From JBGSMX01 sp963790405 (lineage in GTDB: Bacteria; Actinomycetota; Coriobacteriia; Anaerosomatales; JAGXFU01): 64,000 nucleotides of DNA. How positions within the stretch are numbered: the first letter of the stretch is position 1; each line of letters starts with the position of its first letter. A model generated the notes under the pieces. The model made no database searches and was not told the DNA's origin. It saw nothing but the letters and a program-made list of their open reading frames with translations. The position numbers and the translations under genes were made by a program. Shown here in pieces: positions 46,936 through 55,227 of this stretch. Where the stretch lies: the NCBI GenBank assembly GCA_963790405.1, contig CAWBOJ010000008.1, positions 62,001 through 126,000 of the forward strand, in the 5' to 3' direction.

Positions 46936-47403
46936 ATCGGCAAGGTACTCGATCGTGGTCACCACGAGCTCGGGTCCGGCCATGCGGATACTCACACCAT
47001 CAAAGGGCGTCCCCGTAGCCGCCACATATGATCCCTCCAGATCAGCGAGTTCGGTCATGACCTCTTCAGGGTTGGCGATTACAGCCAGTATCGTCGACGC
47101 GGAGCTGCCAGACTCGGCTTCATCTGCAGATGGCTCCACAAGCGCCCAGAATCCGCCTTCAAGATCAATCCGGGCTAGAGTCCCCACAGCACGCAGTCGC
47201 CCGTCATCGAGTTCATACAGTCCGGGAACCGGGATCTCCAACGGGTCGTCAGGCAATTGGGCGCCCGGGGTCTCTACCTCGATGTCCGATGCGGGTTGCG
47301 GGGAGGTCTCTTCGGAGGCCGGGCTACACCCTCCAACAAGCAAGAGGACAGTGCACAAGGTGAGTCTCAGTCGCACGTGCACGTCTCGCTTCCTCCGTCT
47401 CAC
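46903..47403 (-). CDS. predicted lipoprotein of unknown function
   Basis: Reads leftwards and overlaps the dnaE2 end by 33 bases, tail to tail. The N-terminus has a short hydrophobic stretch followed by the lipobox LLVGGCSP, so Cys would be lipidated at the membrane. The mature part is acidic and beta-rich (YELDDGRLRAVGTLARIDLEGG, DLEGSYVAATGTPFDGV). GTG 47403 overlaps the dinB stop (GTGA); GTG 47382 has a better placed GGAGG. 159-166 residues. No family recognised. Co-transcribed with dinB. Confidence 0.7.
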   Translation of the reverse strand: MRRRKRDVHVRLRLTLCTVLLLVGGCSPASEETSPQPASDIEVETPGAQLPDDPLEIPVPGLYELDDGRLRAVGTLARIDLEGGFWALVEPSADEAESGSSASTILAVIANPEEVMTELADLEGSYVAATGTPFDGVSIRMAGPELVVTTIEYLADSLESTTGITP

Positions 47404-48653
47404 TCACCCGACGCATCGTCTTTCGAGTCGGCTCGGGTGCCATCGGCTGATCGGGCTGTTGTTCGAACCGCACCTCTACTGATTGCGCGATCGCCAAATT
47501 TCTGACGGACCGCATCCATACTACGGGTCAAGCGACGTCGGACATCAGGTTCGAGTCCTGTCTTGTCTGTACCCGGGTCCGACTCGGAAGAGAACAGATC
47601 CAACTGGCGTGCGGGTTCATCAAGGCCACTGACGCCAACGCCCACAAGGCGCACACCCACTCCCGGATGCCACAGAGAATTGATCAAGGCCCACGCGACA
47701 GGCATGATCTCGGACTCCTCGTCCGTGGGCACATCAAGGGTCCGTTGCGCCGAGCGCGTCGTAAAGTCGGAGAATCGCACCTTCACGCCGATCGTGCGAC
47801 CGGCCAGCCCCTTGCGCCTCGTTCGCATGGCGACTTTCGCGGACAGTTGCTGAACCACGTGCTGGATCTCATCGGCAGACCGAAGATCTTGTGCGAAGGT
47901 CCTTTCGTTCGAGACAGACTTCACGGGTTCGCGTTCCTGCACACCGCGACCGTCGACTCCGCGGGCACGACACACGAGCGACGGACCGTAGGGACCGAGA
48001 ATCTGACGGGCTGTTGTGTCGTCGAGAATCGCCAGCTCCCCAAGCGAGTGGATCCCGAAAGAGTCGAGTCTCGATGCGGTGCGGGGACCGATGCCTCCCA
48101 ATGCGCGCACGGGCAGAGGAGCCAGGAAGGCCGCTTCCTCGCCGGCACGCACCACGGTGAGGGCATCAGGTTTGTCGTGGTCGGATGCGATCTTGGCGAC
48201 GGTCTTGGATGCAGCCACTCCCACAGAACACGTGACGCCGAGCGCGGCAACTCGACGTCGAATCGCCCGGGCGATATCAATGGGGTCTTCGGAGTCAGAT
48301 CGAGTGGGCGTCACGTCGAGATACGCCTCGTCAATCGACACTTGCTGAACGTGCGGTGTGAAGTCGCGCAGGATTTCTAGAACCGCCGCGGAGATCTGTT
48401 GATAACGCTCGAAATGAGGGTGGGCCCAAATCGTCTCTGGCGGTGCGAGCTGTGCTGCACGTGCGGCTGACATAGCCGAGTGTATTCCGTAGCGGCGAGC
48501 TTCATACGATGCGGTTGAGACCACCCCCCGTCCTTGTGGCGACCCGCCAACAATGACCGGCAATCCTCGCCATTCAGGATGATCGAGCTGCTCGACGGCA
48601 GCGAAGAACGCATCGAGGTCGACGTGGAGTATCGCTGTGCCTGTCCATGTCAT
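47400..48653 (-). CDS. dinB: DNA polymerase IV (Y family)
   Basis: Translesion polymerase. ATG 48653 (an earlier in-frame ATG at 48668 is possible) gives AILHVDLDAFFAAVEQLD with the first catalytic Asp; YEARRYGIHSAM and VQQVSIDEAYLDVTP (catalytic Asp-Glu, near residue 103) follow. GVAASKTVAKIASDHDKPD and LGGIGPRTASRL are thumb helix-hairpin-helix motifs. RQLDLFS near residue 362 is a canonical beta-clamp-binding motif, followed by a basic tail of about 50 residues. 417 residues. No LexA box is seen in its 118-base upstream region, unlike dnaE2. Confidence 0.94.
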   Translation of the reverse strand: MTWTGTAILHVDLDAFFAAVEQLDHPEWRGLPVIVGGSPQGRGVVSTASYEARRYGIHSAMSAARAAQLAPPETIWAHPHFERYQQISAAVLEILRDFTPHVQQVSIDEAYLDVTPTRSDSEDPIDIARAIRRRVAALGVTCSVGVAASKTVAKIASDHDKPDALTVVRAGEEAAFLAPLPVRALGGIGPRTASRLDSFGIHSLGELAILDDTTARQILGPYGPSLVCRARGVDGRGVQEREPVKSVSNERTFAQDLRSADEIQHVVQQLSAKVAMRTRRKGLAGRTIGVKVRFSDFTTRSAQRTLDVPTDEESEIMPVAWALINSLWHPGVGVRLVGVGVSGLDEPARQLDLFSSESDPGTDKTGLEPDVRRRLTRSMDAVRQKFGDRAISRGAVRTTARSADGTRADSKDDASGE

Positions 48654-48771
48654 AGCTGGGTGCAGCATATGGCCAGTGTACTGGTGTGTGCGGGTAGAAT
48701 GACATGCAACGTCGTGGTTTCTTGGACATTCGGATATGGATGGCCCTGCAGCCCAGATAGGGAGGACTTGC

Positions 48772-49635
48772 GTGCTGATCGGTGCCCACCTGTCTGTTGC
48801 CGATGGCTATCAGCGCACCGTCGACTATGCCCTCCAAGTCGGTGCCGAATGCGTTCAGATTTTCGCCAAGAGTCCTCGGCAGTGGGAGGGCAAGCCGATC
48901 GATCCTGAGAAAGCTCGGCAGTTCGTTTCACTGCGACGGGAAGCAGGCATAGGGGCGCTGTTCACCCACACGGCCTATCTCATCAACCTTTCGACGGACG
49001 ATGACTCATTGCGCACTCGGTCGATCGTGGCACTTGCCGATGAGATCGATCGTGGACGTCTGCTTGGTGCGACGGGAGTAGTCACGCACGTGGGGAACGA
49101 TCCGACGGGGGAGCCGCGTGGTGCCGCGTGTCGTGCGGCGTCGTCCATCACCAGCGCGCTTGCGTTGTGTCACCAACCGGCTGGCGAGACCCGATTGCTT
49201 CTTGAGAACACGGCGGGCGCGGGTCGTTCGTACGGGTCAACGTTCGAGCAGATGGGTTGGGTTCTCGGCGATCTGGGCGAATCTGATCGCGCAGTGGTGG
49301 GTGTCTGCCTCGATACCTGTCATGCACACGCCTTCGGGATGGACGTTCAGTCTCCGGCGGGCTGGACCGGAGTGCTTGACGAGATCGAGTCGACCTGTGG
49401 CTCGGACTCTCTCGGCGTGATACACGCGAACGACTGCAAGTACGATCGCGGTATGCGCAAGGATCGACACGAGTGGATTGGTGACGGTTTTCTCGGCTAC
49501 AGGGCCTTTTCTGCCATGCTCTGTGAAACAAGGTTGGATAGTGTGCCGGTTATCACTGAGATGCCTGGTGAGGTGCCGAAGAAAGACGAAGAGAACATTT
49601 CTCGGCTCAAGCGATTGCGTGGCGAGTGCGCCTGA
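48772..49635 (+). CDS. nfo: endonuclease IV (AP endonuclease)
   Basis: Cuts DNA at abasic sites, a trinuclear zinc TIM-barrel enzyme. GTG 48772 follows AGGGAGG; the open frame extends to 48736. LIGAHLSVADGY, FTHTAYLINLSTDD, LLENTAGAGRSYGSTF, VGVCLDTCHAHAFGMD, VIHANDCKYDRGMRKDRHE and WIGDGFLGY are all Nfo metal and signature motifs. 287 residues. Divergent from dinB across 118 bases in which TAGAAT at 48695-48700 could serve as a -10 box. Confidence 0.94.
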   Translation: MLIGAHLSVADGYQRTVDYALQVGAECVQIFAKSPRQWEGKPIDPEKARQFVSLRREAGIGALFTHTAYLINLSTDDDSLRTRSIVALADEIDRGRLLGATGVVTHVGNDPTGEPRGAACRAASSITSALALCHQPAGETRLLLENTAGAGRSYGSTFEQMGWVLGDLGESDRAVVGVCLDTCHAHAFGMDVQSPAGWTGVLDEIESTCGSDSLGVIHANDCKYDRGMRKDRHEWIGDGFLGYRAFSAMLCETRLDSVPVITEMPGEVPKKDEENISRLKRLRGECA

Positions 49636-49735
49636 CATCAAGGGCTGTTGCTCTCGAGACCATCGGGTTCTAGCATTAGGCGCGACGTGACAAGGGTTCG
49701 CGGATCACGACATAACGGATTTGGGGTGCCTGGAC

Positions 49736-50815
49736 ATGAGTTTCTATCTCATCGGACGCGGCCGGACGGCTGGCGAGATTCGTCTGCTTTCAGACGTGCT
49801 GTTTGACGACCGTCAGACGGCACTCGACGAGCTGGCCCAGATGTCGGCTGCTGCTGACTTCGCGCATCGCGATGCCGATGTCTTCGTCGTGGATCTTGCG
49901 TCGGCGGTTCCGGTTCTGCTGGTCCCACCACCTACGGAGACGTCTGCCACGATGCCGGTTCTGGAGGTCAGCGTCTCCGCCGAGGAGGGTTTGGACGAAG
50001 CAGCCGATGAAGAGGAGACGGCCGGTGTATGGGAGGCTCCTGCTGTAGAGGCCGTGGAGGAGCCGATTGCAGATGCAGTGATCGAAGAAGCTGCTGAGCA
50101 GCCAATCCCGCTTGCGGATGCACTTAAGCGTGCAGCAGGGACGATGGAGTCGGAGGGCATCTCCGCTCCGGAGTCTGTGGGTCCTGCGACCGTGGCAGCG
50201 TGGCCCTGGGAGGCCGACGAGCAGGTTGTTGAGCAGGATTCGGAGGACGCCGTACCGGCGCAAGCGGAAGTCGGAGAGACGGAGGACGCTGCCGAGCCAG
50301 AGTCTCAGAAGGAGTTTGTTCCTTCTGCTCTCGAGGAGCCGTCGATCGATGACGAGGGCGGATTGCTCGGCAAGTCAGCCTCAGAAGATGACACGCCGAT
50401 GCCCAGACCGGTGATCATGGGAGACTACGCCGAGGACGAGATTCCACCTGCACCGCCCGTCGAGGACTTTGAAGAGTTGGACGTCGTCGAAGTCGTCGCT
50501 GAGGAGCCGGACGTCGACGTACCGGCGCCTCCTGTGGAAGAGGCCGACGTAGTGTCGGACGTAGTTGAAGTCCCCGGCGTCGAGCAAGATAGCGATCTGG
50601 GTGGGATTCTCGCGGACCTGGAGACGATCGAGGAGCCGACTACGCCGGGTCCCGAAGCTACAATGCCTCAAGGTGACAAGCCCGAGACTCTAGACGCAGA
50701 AGACGAGGCAAGCTCGGAGTTGACCTGCGAGGACTGCGTGTACGTAACAACGTGTCCGAACAAAGACGATCTCGAGCCGTCGTCGTGTGGCACCTTCCAG
50801 TGGAAGTCCGTGTAG
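49736..50815 (+). CDS. acidic low-complexity protein with a C-terminal four-cysteine motif
   Basis: Not assigned to a named family. The 359-residue product opens with a small folded-looking segment (SFYLIGRGRTAGEIRLLSDVLFDDR ordering, then ADVFVVDLASAVPVLLVPP). About 220 residues made mostly of Glu, Asp, Ala, Val and Pro follow, probably disordered and strongly negative. The end reads CEDCVYVTTCPNKDD then SSCGTFQW: spacing C-x2-C-x5-C-x10-C, which could bind zinc or an Fe-S cluster. No signal peptide or membrane helix. ATG 49736 has no clear ribosome site. It is followed by a palindromic operator and the chelatase gene. Confidence 0.65.
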   Translation: MSFYLIGRGRTAGEIRLLSDVLFDDRQTALDELAQMSAAADFAHRDADVFVVDLASAVPVLLVPPPTETSATMPVLEVSVSAEEGLDEAADEEETAGVWEAPAVEAVEEPIADAVIEEAAEQPIPLADALKRAAGTMESEGISAPESVGPATVAAWPWEADEQVVEQDSEDAVPAQAEVGETEDAAEPESQKEFVPSALEEPSIDDEGGLLGKSASEDDTPMPRPVIMGDYAEDEIPPAPPVEDFEELDVVEVVAEEPDVDVPAPPVEEADVVSDVVEVPGVEQDSDLGGILADLETIEEPTTPGPEATMPQGDKPETLDAEDEASSELTCEDCVYVTTCPNKDDLEPSSCGTFQWKSV

Positions 50816-50864
50816 CACGCTTGAGCGTCCGAATATACTAAATATGGGGTGGCCGCGACTTCGA

Positions 50865-50884
50865 GTCTACAGTATATTGTAGAC
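50865..50884. promoter_or_regulatory. 20-bp inverted-repeat operator upstream of the chelatase gene
   Basis: GTCTACAGTATATTGTAGAC has perfect 7-base arms around a 6-base centre, and the centre contributes TATATT, a possible -10 box. A second -10-like TATACT lies at 50834-50839. The layout suggests repression of the downstream gene by a homodimeric regulator that I cannot identify. Confidence 0.55.
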
Positions 50885-50931
50885 AGGTCCGATTTCGCGA
50901 TGAGGGGAACGCCACGACACGCCCCGCACAC

Positions 50932-52881
50932 ATCTACCCATTCACGGCCATAGTCGGCCAGGGGACCTTGAAGACAGCACTCCTGCTCAATGCGATCGAT
51001 CCGCGTATCGGGGGCGTGCTCATCAGGGGTGAGAAGGGCACGGCGAAATCCACGGCAGTGCGCGGCCTGGCGTCGGTGCTTCCCGAAATGGACGTTGTCG
51101 AAGACTGCCGCTTCTCTTGTGATCCTTCAGATCCCGGGTCGTGGTGTCTCGAGTGCCGCGAGCGTCGTGAATCCGGTCAGTTGCCCAAGGCACGCAGACA
51201 GCCGCGTGTGGTGGATCTGCCCGTATCTGCGACTGAAGATCGTCTTGTGGGAACCCTCGACATCGGACACGTGCTCAAGCACGGTGAGCGACTCTTCGAA
51301 CCCGGGCTTCTGGCGGAAGCGAACCGCGCCATCCTCTACGTCGACGAGGTCAATCTACTCGACGATCACCTGATCGACACGTTGCTCGACGCGGCTGCAA
51401 TGGGTGTTAACAGCGTGGAGCGCGAGGGTGTGTCGTACTCGCATCCCGCACGATTCATCCTCGTCGGAACCATGAATCCCGAAGAGGGCGACGTGCGTCC
51501 TCAGCTTCTCGATCGCTTCGGTTTGTGCGTCGACGTCAGAGCCGAGCGAGAACCAGGTTTGAGGGTCGACATCATCAAAAGACGCCTTGCGTTCGACGAG
51601 GACGCTCCTGCGTTTGGTCGAGGATGGGTCGATGCCGAAGACGAGCTTCGCGTGGCGTTGAAGCACGCGCGACTTCGGCTCCCGTCCGTCGAGGTTGCCG
51701 ACGAGGTTCTCGCTTCGGTTGCTCGGCTGTGCGCCGAGATAGGCGTGGACGGACACCGAGCTGACTTGACGCTGGTGCGCGCCGCGGCTGCATATGCCGC
51801 GATGAACGAGGACAAGACGGTTGACGAGCGGCATCTTCGAGCTGTCGCGCCGATGGTCTTCGCGCACCGCCTCCGCAAGACGCCGTTCCACGACGAGGTC
51901 TACGACGAACAGCGCGTGCGAGAGGTAGTTGCCTCAGCTTTTGGCGCCTCAAGTGATGCGTCTCAGCAGGCTGCACATGATGAGCCGAGCGATGCGGCGG
52001 GTGATTCGGCAGCCGGGTTGGCATTCGTGTCCTCGAGTTTCGAAGAGGACGAAAGTCAGGATGCTCCGGACCTCGAGATGGCTCGACCCGTTGATCGTGC
52101 TCGTCGCAGTATCAGTGGCAAGAGGCAGCAGACCGTGTCGACGGATTCTCGTGGACGGTATTCGAGGTCGGAGCCGGCACAGGCCGGAGCGACCCTCGAT
52201 ATCGCCGTGGACGCGACGATTCGATCCGCAGCGGCGCGCCAGAGCGGTCGAGACGGTGACATGATGATCAACGTTCGCCGCGAGGACTTCATGACGAAGG
52301 TACGGACACGCAAGGTCGGGGCGTCGATAGTGTTCTGTGTCGACGCAAGCGGGTCGATGGGTGCTGCCGATCGCATGACGGCTGCGAAGGCGGCGATTAT
52401 GGAACTCCTCGTGGATGCGTATCAAAGGCGCGATCGCGTAGGCCTGGTATCGTTCCGGGGCAACGACGCGGATGTGCTACTTGCGCCCACAGCGAGCACA
52501 GAACTCGCACAGCTGAAGTTGCGTTCTATGCCAACCGGCGGAGCGACGCCTTTGGCTGCCGGACTCGTGAGGTCGCTTGAACTGCTCGATTCGGAGAGGC
52601 GACGCAATGCGGATGTCGTGCCCTGGATAGTCCTCGTGACCGATGGACGCGCGAACGTAGGCCTCGACGGGGGTCTTGGAAGTGAGGACGCGCGTGCGGT
52701 CGCCGCACGGGTGCGCACATCCGCGCTGAATATGATAGTTCTCGACACGGGCAACGGACCGCGATCGACCAGTGGCGCGCGCGATGTAGCCCGAGCAGCA
52801 GACGCAGAGTATGTCAGGTTGTCGAGTCTCGATGGACACACATTGGCTGATGCTGTCCGGGCTCGAGTCATCTCAACCTGA
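50932..52881 (+). CDS. magnesium/cobalt chelatase-like AAA+–VWA fusion (ChlI+ChlD type)
   Basis: Fused MoxR/ChlI ATPase and VWA subunit of a metal chelatase. The family's usual N-terminus YPFTAIVGQ is encoded at 50935-50961, in frame with but upstream of the first usable start (TTG 50968); no ATG/GTG precedes it in frame, and ATG 50900 is in another frame, so the true start is unresolved. Walker A is IRGEKGTAKSTAVRGL, Walker B ILYVDEVNLLDDHL, and VGTMNPEEGDVRPQLLDRFG carries sensor 1. After an acidic linker (residues 320-400) the VWA domain has the MIDAS set VDASGSMGA, MPTGGATPLA and VTDGRANVG. About 650 residues. Such fusions partner a CobN/ChlH large subunit, none of which is in the window; cobalt insertion for the cob pathway is a possible role. 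Confidence 0.82.
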   Translation: MYPFTAIVGQGTLKTALLLNAIDPRIGGVLIRGEKGTAKSTAVRGLASVLPEMDVVEDCRFSCDPSDPGSWCLECRERRESGQLPKARRQPRVVDLPVSATEDRLVGTLDIGHVLKHGERLFEPGLLAEANRAILYVDEVNLLDDHLIDTLLDAAAMGVNSVEREGVSYSHPARFILVGTMNPEEGDVRPQLLDRFGLCVDVRAEREPGLRVDIIKRRLAFDEDAPAFGRGWVDAEDELRVALKHARLRLPSVEVADEVLASVARLCAEIGVDGHRADLTLVRAAAAYAAMNEDKTVDERHLRAVAPMVFAHRLRKTPFHDEVYDEQRVREVVASAFGASSDASQQAAHDEPSDAAGDSAAGLAFVSSSFEEDESQDAPDLEMARPVDRARRSISGKRQQTVSTDSRGRYSRSEPAQAGATLDIAVDATIRSAAARQSGRDGDMMINVRREDFMTKVRTRKVGASIVFCVDASGSMGAADRMTAAKAAIMELLVDAYQRRDRVGLVSFRGNDADVLLAPTASTELAQLKLRSMPTGGATPLAAGLVRSLELLDSERRRNADVVPWIVLVTDGRANVGLDGGLGSEDARAVAARVRTSALNMIVLDTGNGPRSTSGARDVARAADAEYVRLSSLDGHTLADAVRARVIST

Positions 52882-52918
52882 GACCGATGCAGGCGACCAG
52901 GCGTTCAAGCCGATTATG

Positions 52919-52949
52919 TTGGCTACCGATAGACACCATGTTGTACAAT
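52919..52949 (+). promoter_or_regulatory. possible promoter of the secreted Ig-like protein gene
   Basis: TTGGCT (52919-52924) and TACAAT (52944-52949) are 19 bases apart, slightly long. Start would be near 52956, 37 bases before ATG 52993. Confidence 0.4.
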
Positions 52950-52992
52950 TCTGTGCATCGTAGACTAATCGCAGCAATGAACGGGGGACGTC

Positions 52993-54513
52993 ATGTTCAC
53001 TTGGGATCGCGGCAGGGTCACGTCAGTCCTGCTCACGGTCGTGATGGTTCTCGCGCTGACGCCGGGTATTGCGGTCGGCTCGCCCAACGACCCGCCTCAA
53101 GGCACCTCAACGACGAATCCGTCGTATCCCACCGCAGCTTTTCCGTCGGACCTCGCGCTTCCCAAACCCGACGACTCGAGTCCATACGACCTGTCGTGGT
53201 GGCGAAGAAGCTGGGGAAACTCGACGTCGCCGCAGTTCTTCTTCGACCATCCAGACTCAAGCACGGCTGCTGGAGTGCAAGGGTTCTACTACGTGATCGA
53301 CAGATCTGCGGACACGACGCTGAATCTCGCAGACATCGGTAGCTACTACCAGTCAATCAACCCTGAGAACACTACTGTCGCAAAGGGCATCTTCAACATT
53401 CAGGATGTCTACAGCGGCGATGCGCCCTCGGGTGGTTGGGTCTATCCGAGTACAGGTCTTCGCTACCCGTGGGAAGGCCAGTGGTATCTGCACATGATGT
53501 GGTACGACACGTTGCCGGTCACCTACGCGACGCATCACCTTCGCGTGGGCGTCGATGTTACGCCGCCGTTGCCTCCGTCCAAGGTGACGGTCCGGCCGTC
53601 GGTCTCGTATACAGGAGCGACGGACATCTGGTTCTCGTCGCGCAGAGCCCATGTCACGTGGGAAGACAAGACATACGACGCACTCTCCGGTACCGCGAAG
53701 TACGCAGTGTATGTGGATGGAAAGTACGTTGGGCCGAAGTACCAGGGCAGCCACATCTTCCAATCCGTGACTCTCGAGGACTTGCCCGGTGGGGAGCACA
53801 CAATCGCGGTGTCTGCCATCGACCGCGCAGGCAATGCGAGCCCGAAGGCGACGGCGATCTTCAGGACTGATCCAGACGTACCGACTGTTAAGATCACAAG
53901 CCCTTCCGCCGGTGGCGTCGTGGGCCTCTCGGCCACATTCAAGGCGACGGCTGCTGACGAGGGCGGTGTCCGTTACGTGGACTTTGCGATCGACGGCAAG
54001 AGCGTCTACACAGATACGAAGGCGCCGTACGAGTTCACGAAGAACATGTCCGCATACAGCGGTGGCGGACATAGCGTGACAGCAACGGTCAAAGACATGT
54101 ATGGGCGTACCGCCACGGCTACGAACAAGTTCACGCTCGACAAGGTAGCACCGACGGTCTCGTCTGTGAACGACACACCGGATCCCTTCTATCCGGTGCT
54201 GGACGACGGATACAAGGACACCATGAGCGTAGGCTTCTGGTGCAACGAGGGCGGCACGGCAGTTCTGAGCGTCTACGATGCCACAGGACAGCTCTACGCC
54301 CAGCGTACGAAGACTGTTGGTAGTGGCTGGCAGTCAATCGTGTGGGACGGCGTCAGCAAGTACGACAGAATCGGTGTAGGAACGTTTCGCTACACACTCT
54401 CAGTCAAGGATATCGCGGGAAATACGACTTCTAAGGGCTACTTCACCACGACGATTAACGATTACGAGCTAGTCCGCATTGCTCCGAATGCGGTGAAGGT
54501 GGTTCCCCGGTAG
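52993..54513 (+). CDS. secreted protein with Ig-like and FlgD-like repeats
   Basis: ATG 52993 follows GGGGGAC. A signal peptide is clear: RGR, then VTSVLLTVVMVLALTPGIAVGS, with likely cleavage after an Ala-Val-Gly-Ser region. The 506-residue product then has a Trp/Tyr-rich segment (SSPYDLSWWRRSWGNSTSP), an Ig-like domain ending IAVSAIDRAGNASPKATAIF, a second (VKITSPSAGGVVGLSATFKATA ... VTATVKDMYGRTATATNKF) and a C-terminal FlgD-type Ig unit (VLSVYDATGQLYAQRT, DRIGVGTFRYTLSVKDIAGN). No membrane anchor, LPXTG motif or catalytic site is visible. Likely a surface or extracellular binding protein; monocistronic. Confidence 0.75.
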   Translation: MFTWDRGRVTSVLLTVVMVLALTPGIAVGSPNDPPQGTSTTNPSYPTAAFPSDLALPKPDDSSPYDLSWWRRSWGNSTSPQFFFDHPDSSTAAGVQGFYYVIDRSADTTLNLADIGSYYQSINPENTTVAKGIFNIQDVYSGDAPSGGWVYPSTGLRYPWEGQWYLHMMWYDTLPVTYATHHLRVGVDVTPPLPPSKVTVRPSVSYTGATDIWFSSRRAHVTWEDKTYDALSGTAKYAVYVDGKYVGPKYQGSHIFQSVTLEDLPGGEHTIAVSAIDRAGNASPKATAIFRTDPDVPTVKITSPSAGGVVGLSATFKATAADEGGVRYVDFAIDGKSVYTDTKAPYEFTKNMSAYSGGGHSVTATVKDMYGRTATATNKFTLDKVAPTVSSVNDTPDPFYPVLDDGYKDTMSVGFWCNEGGTAVLSVYDATGQLYAQRTKTVGSGWQSIVWDGVSKYDRIGVGTFRYTLSVKDIAGNTTSKGYFTTTINDYELVRIAPNAVKVVPR

Positions 54514-54531
54514 TCCATAGCATTTGAATCG

Positions 54532-54567
54532 AAAAGGAGGCGACCGCATTTGGGTCGCCTCCTTCTG
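54532..54567. terminator. bidirectional terminator between the secreted protein gene and rnpB
   Basis: AAGGAGGCGACC (54534-54545) pairs perfectly with GGTCGCCTCCTT (54553-54564) around a 7-base loop. On the + strand CTGATT follows; on the - strand a TTTTC run follows, so it can end both the secreted-protein transcript and RNase P RNA. Confidence 0.85.
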
Positions 54568-54575
54568 ATTACCAA

Positions 54576-54920
54576 GGGAGTGGGTCTGTAAGCCGGATTC
54601 TGTCGCGAACGACCATCTATCTGGGACCGTCGTCGCCGACGGCCTCACGCGGGCTACCCGAGCGCCGGTCGGGCCGACCTTGATCGCTCCTATATGCCCT
54701 TGCTCCGGGTGGGGTTTGCCAAGCCGCCACGTTGCCGTGACGCTGGTGCGCTCTTACCGCACCGTTTCAGCTTTTCTCCCGCCCCAGAATGGACGGGGGA
54801 GTCTTCTTTTCTGTGGCACTTTCCGTCGCGTCGCCGCGCCCTGCCGTTAGCAGGCACCCTGCCCTGTGGAGTCCGGACTTTCCTCACCGCCTGAAGCAGC
54901 GCGGCCGTCCAACCCACTCC
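54576..54920 (-). ncRNA. rnpB: RNase P RNA, bacterial type A
   Basis: Catalytic RNA that trims tRNA 5' leaders. On the - strand it starts GGAGTGGGTTGGACGGCCGC and contains the conserved GAGGAAAGTCCGGACTCC, ACAGGGCAGGGTGCCTGCTA, AACGGCAGGG, the CCACAGAAAAGA-type block, GCAAACCCCACCCGGAGCAA and the closing GACAGAATCCGGCTTACAG. The ends (GGAGTGGGT/ACCCACTCC) pair as helix P1. About 345 nt. TACAAT on the - strand just upstream of 54920 is a likely -10 box. Confidence 0.95.
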
Positions 54921-54953
54921 GGTGCGATTGTAGCTGGTTGTGCCGGATAAACG

Positions 54954-54981
54954 AAGAAGACCGCCTCACGGCGGCCTTCTG
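54954..54981 (-). terminator. terminator of the tRNA-Gln/tRNA-Glu transcript
   Basis: Read leftwards: GAAGGCCGCC, loop GTGA, GGCGGTCTTC, then TTCGTTT. It follows the tRNA-Glu CCA end by about ten bases and separates the tRNA unit from rnpB. Confidence 0.8.
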
Positions 54982-54991
54982 GTGTATCTGT

Positions 54992-55067
54992 TGGTAGCCC
55001 GTACGGGGTTCGAACCCGTGCCTCCGCCTTGAGAGGGCGGTGTCCTAGGCCGCTAGACGAACGGGCC
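54992..55067 (-). tRNA. tRNA-Glu (anticodon CUC)
   Basis: 76-nt cloverleaf on the - strand with acceptor GGCCCGT/ACGGGCT (first pair G·U), D arm with TAGCGGCCTAGGA, anticodon stem-loop CCGCC-CTCTCAA-GGCGG giving CTC, and T arm GGGTTCGAACCC. CCA is encoded. It lies 3 bases after tRNA-Gln and close to gltX. Confidence 0.95.
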
Positions 55068-55070
55068 GAT

Positions 55071-55146
55071 TGGCTGGGGTACTAGGGCTCGAACCTAGAC
55101 TCTTCGGAACCAGAATCCGACGTGTTGCCAGTTACACCATACCCCA
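55071..55146 (-). tRNA. tRNA-Gln (anticodon CUG)
   Basis: 76-nt cloverleaf on the - strand with acceptor TGGGGTA/TACCCCA, anticodon stem-loop TCGGA-TTCTGGT-TCCGA giving CTG, T arm TAGGTTCGAGCCCTA and encoded CCA. The U1-A72 pair is usual for bacterial tRNA-Gln. Confidence 0.95.
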
Positions 55147-55227
55147 GTGCCACTAGGCGCCTCACAAGGCGCGAGTAGGTATGCTACCTGCGCAGAAGTA
55201 GACTGTCAACCCGACTTGAAGCAACTA

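Noticed and set aside
47667..48380. A 237-codon + strand reading frame opposite dinB, and other long antisense frames such as 3398-4294, 14920-16200, 19947-21110, 29528-30943 and 44689-46011.
   Set aside because: GC-rich codon bias leaves long shadow frames; none has a recognisable domain and each lies opposite a confident gene.
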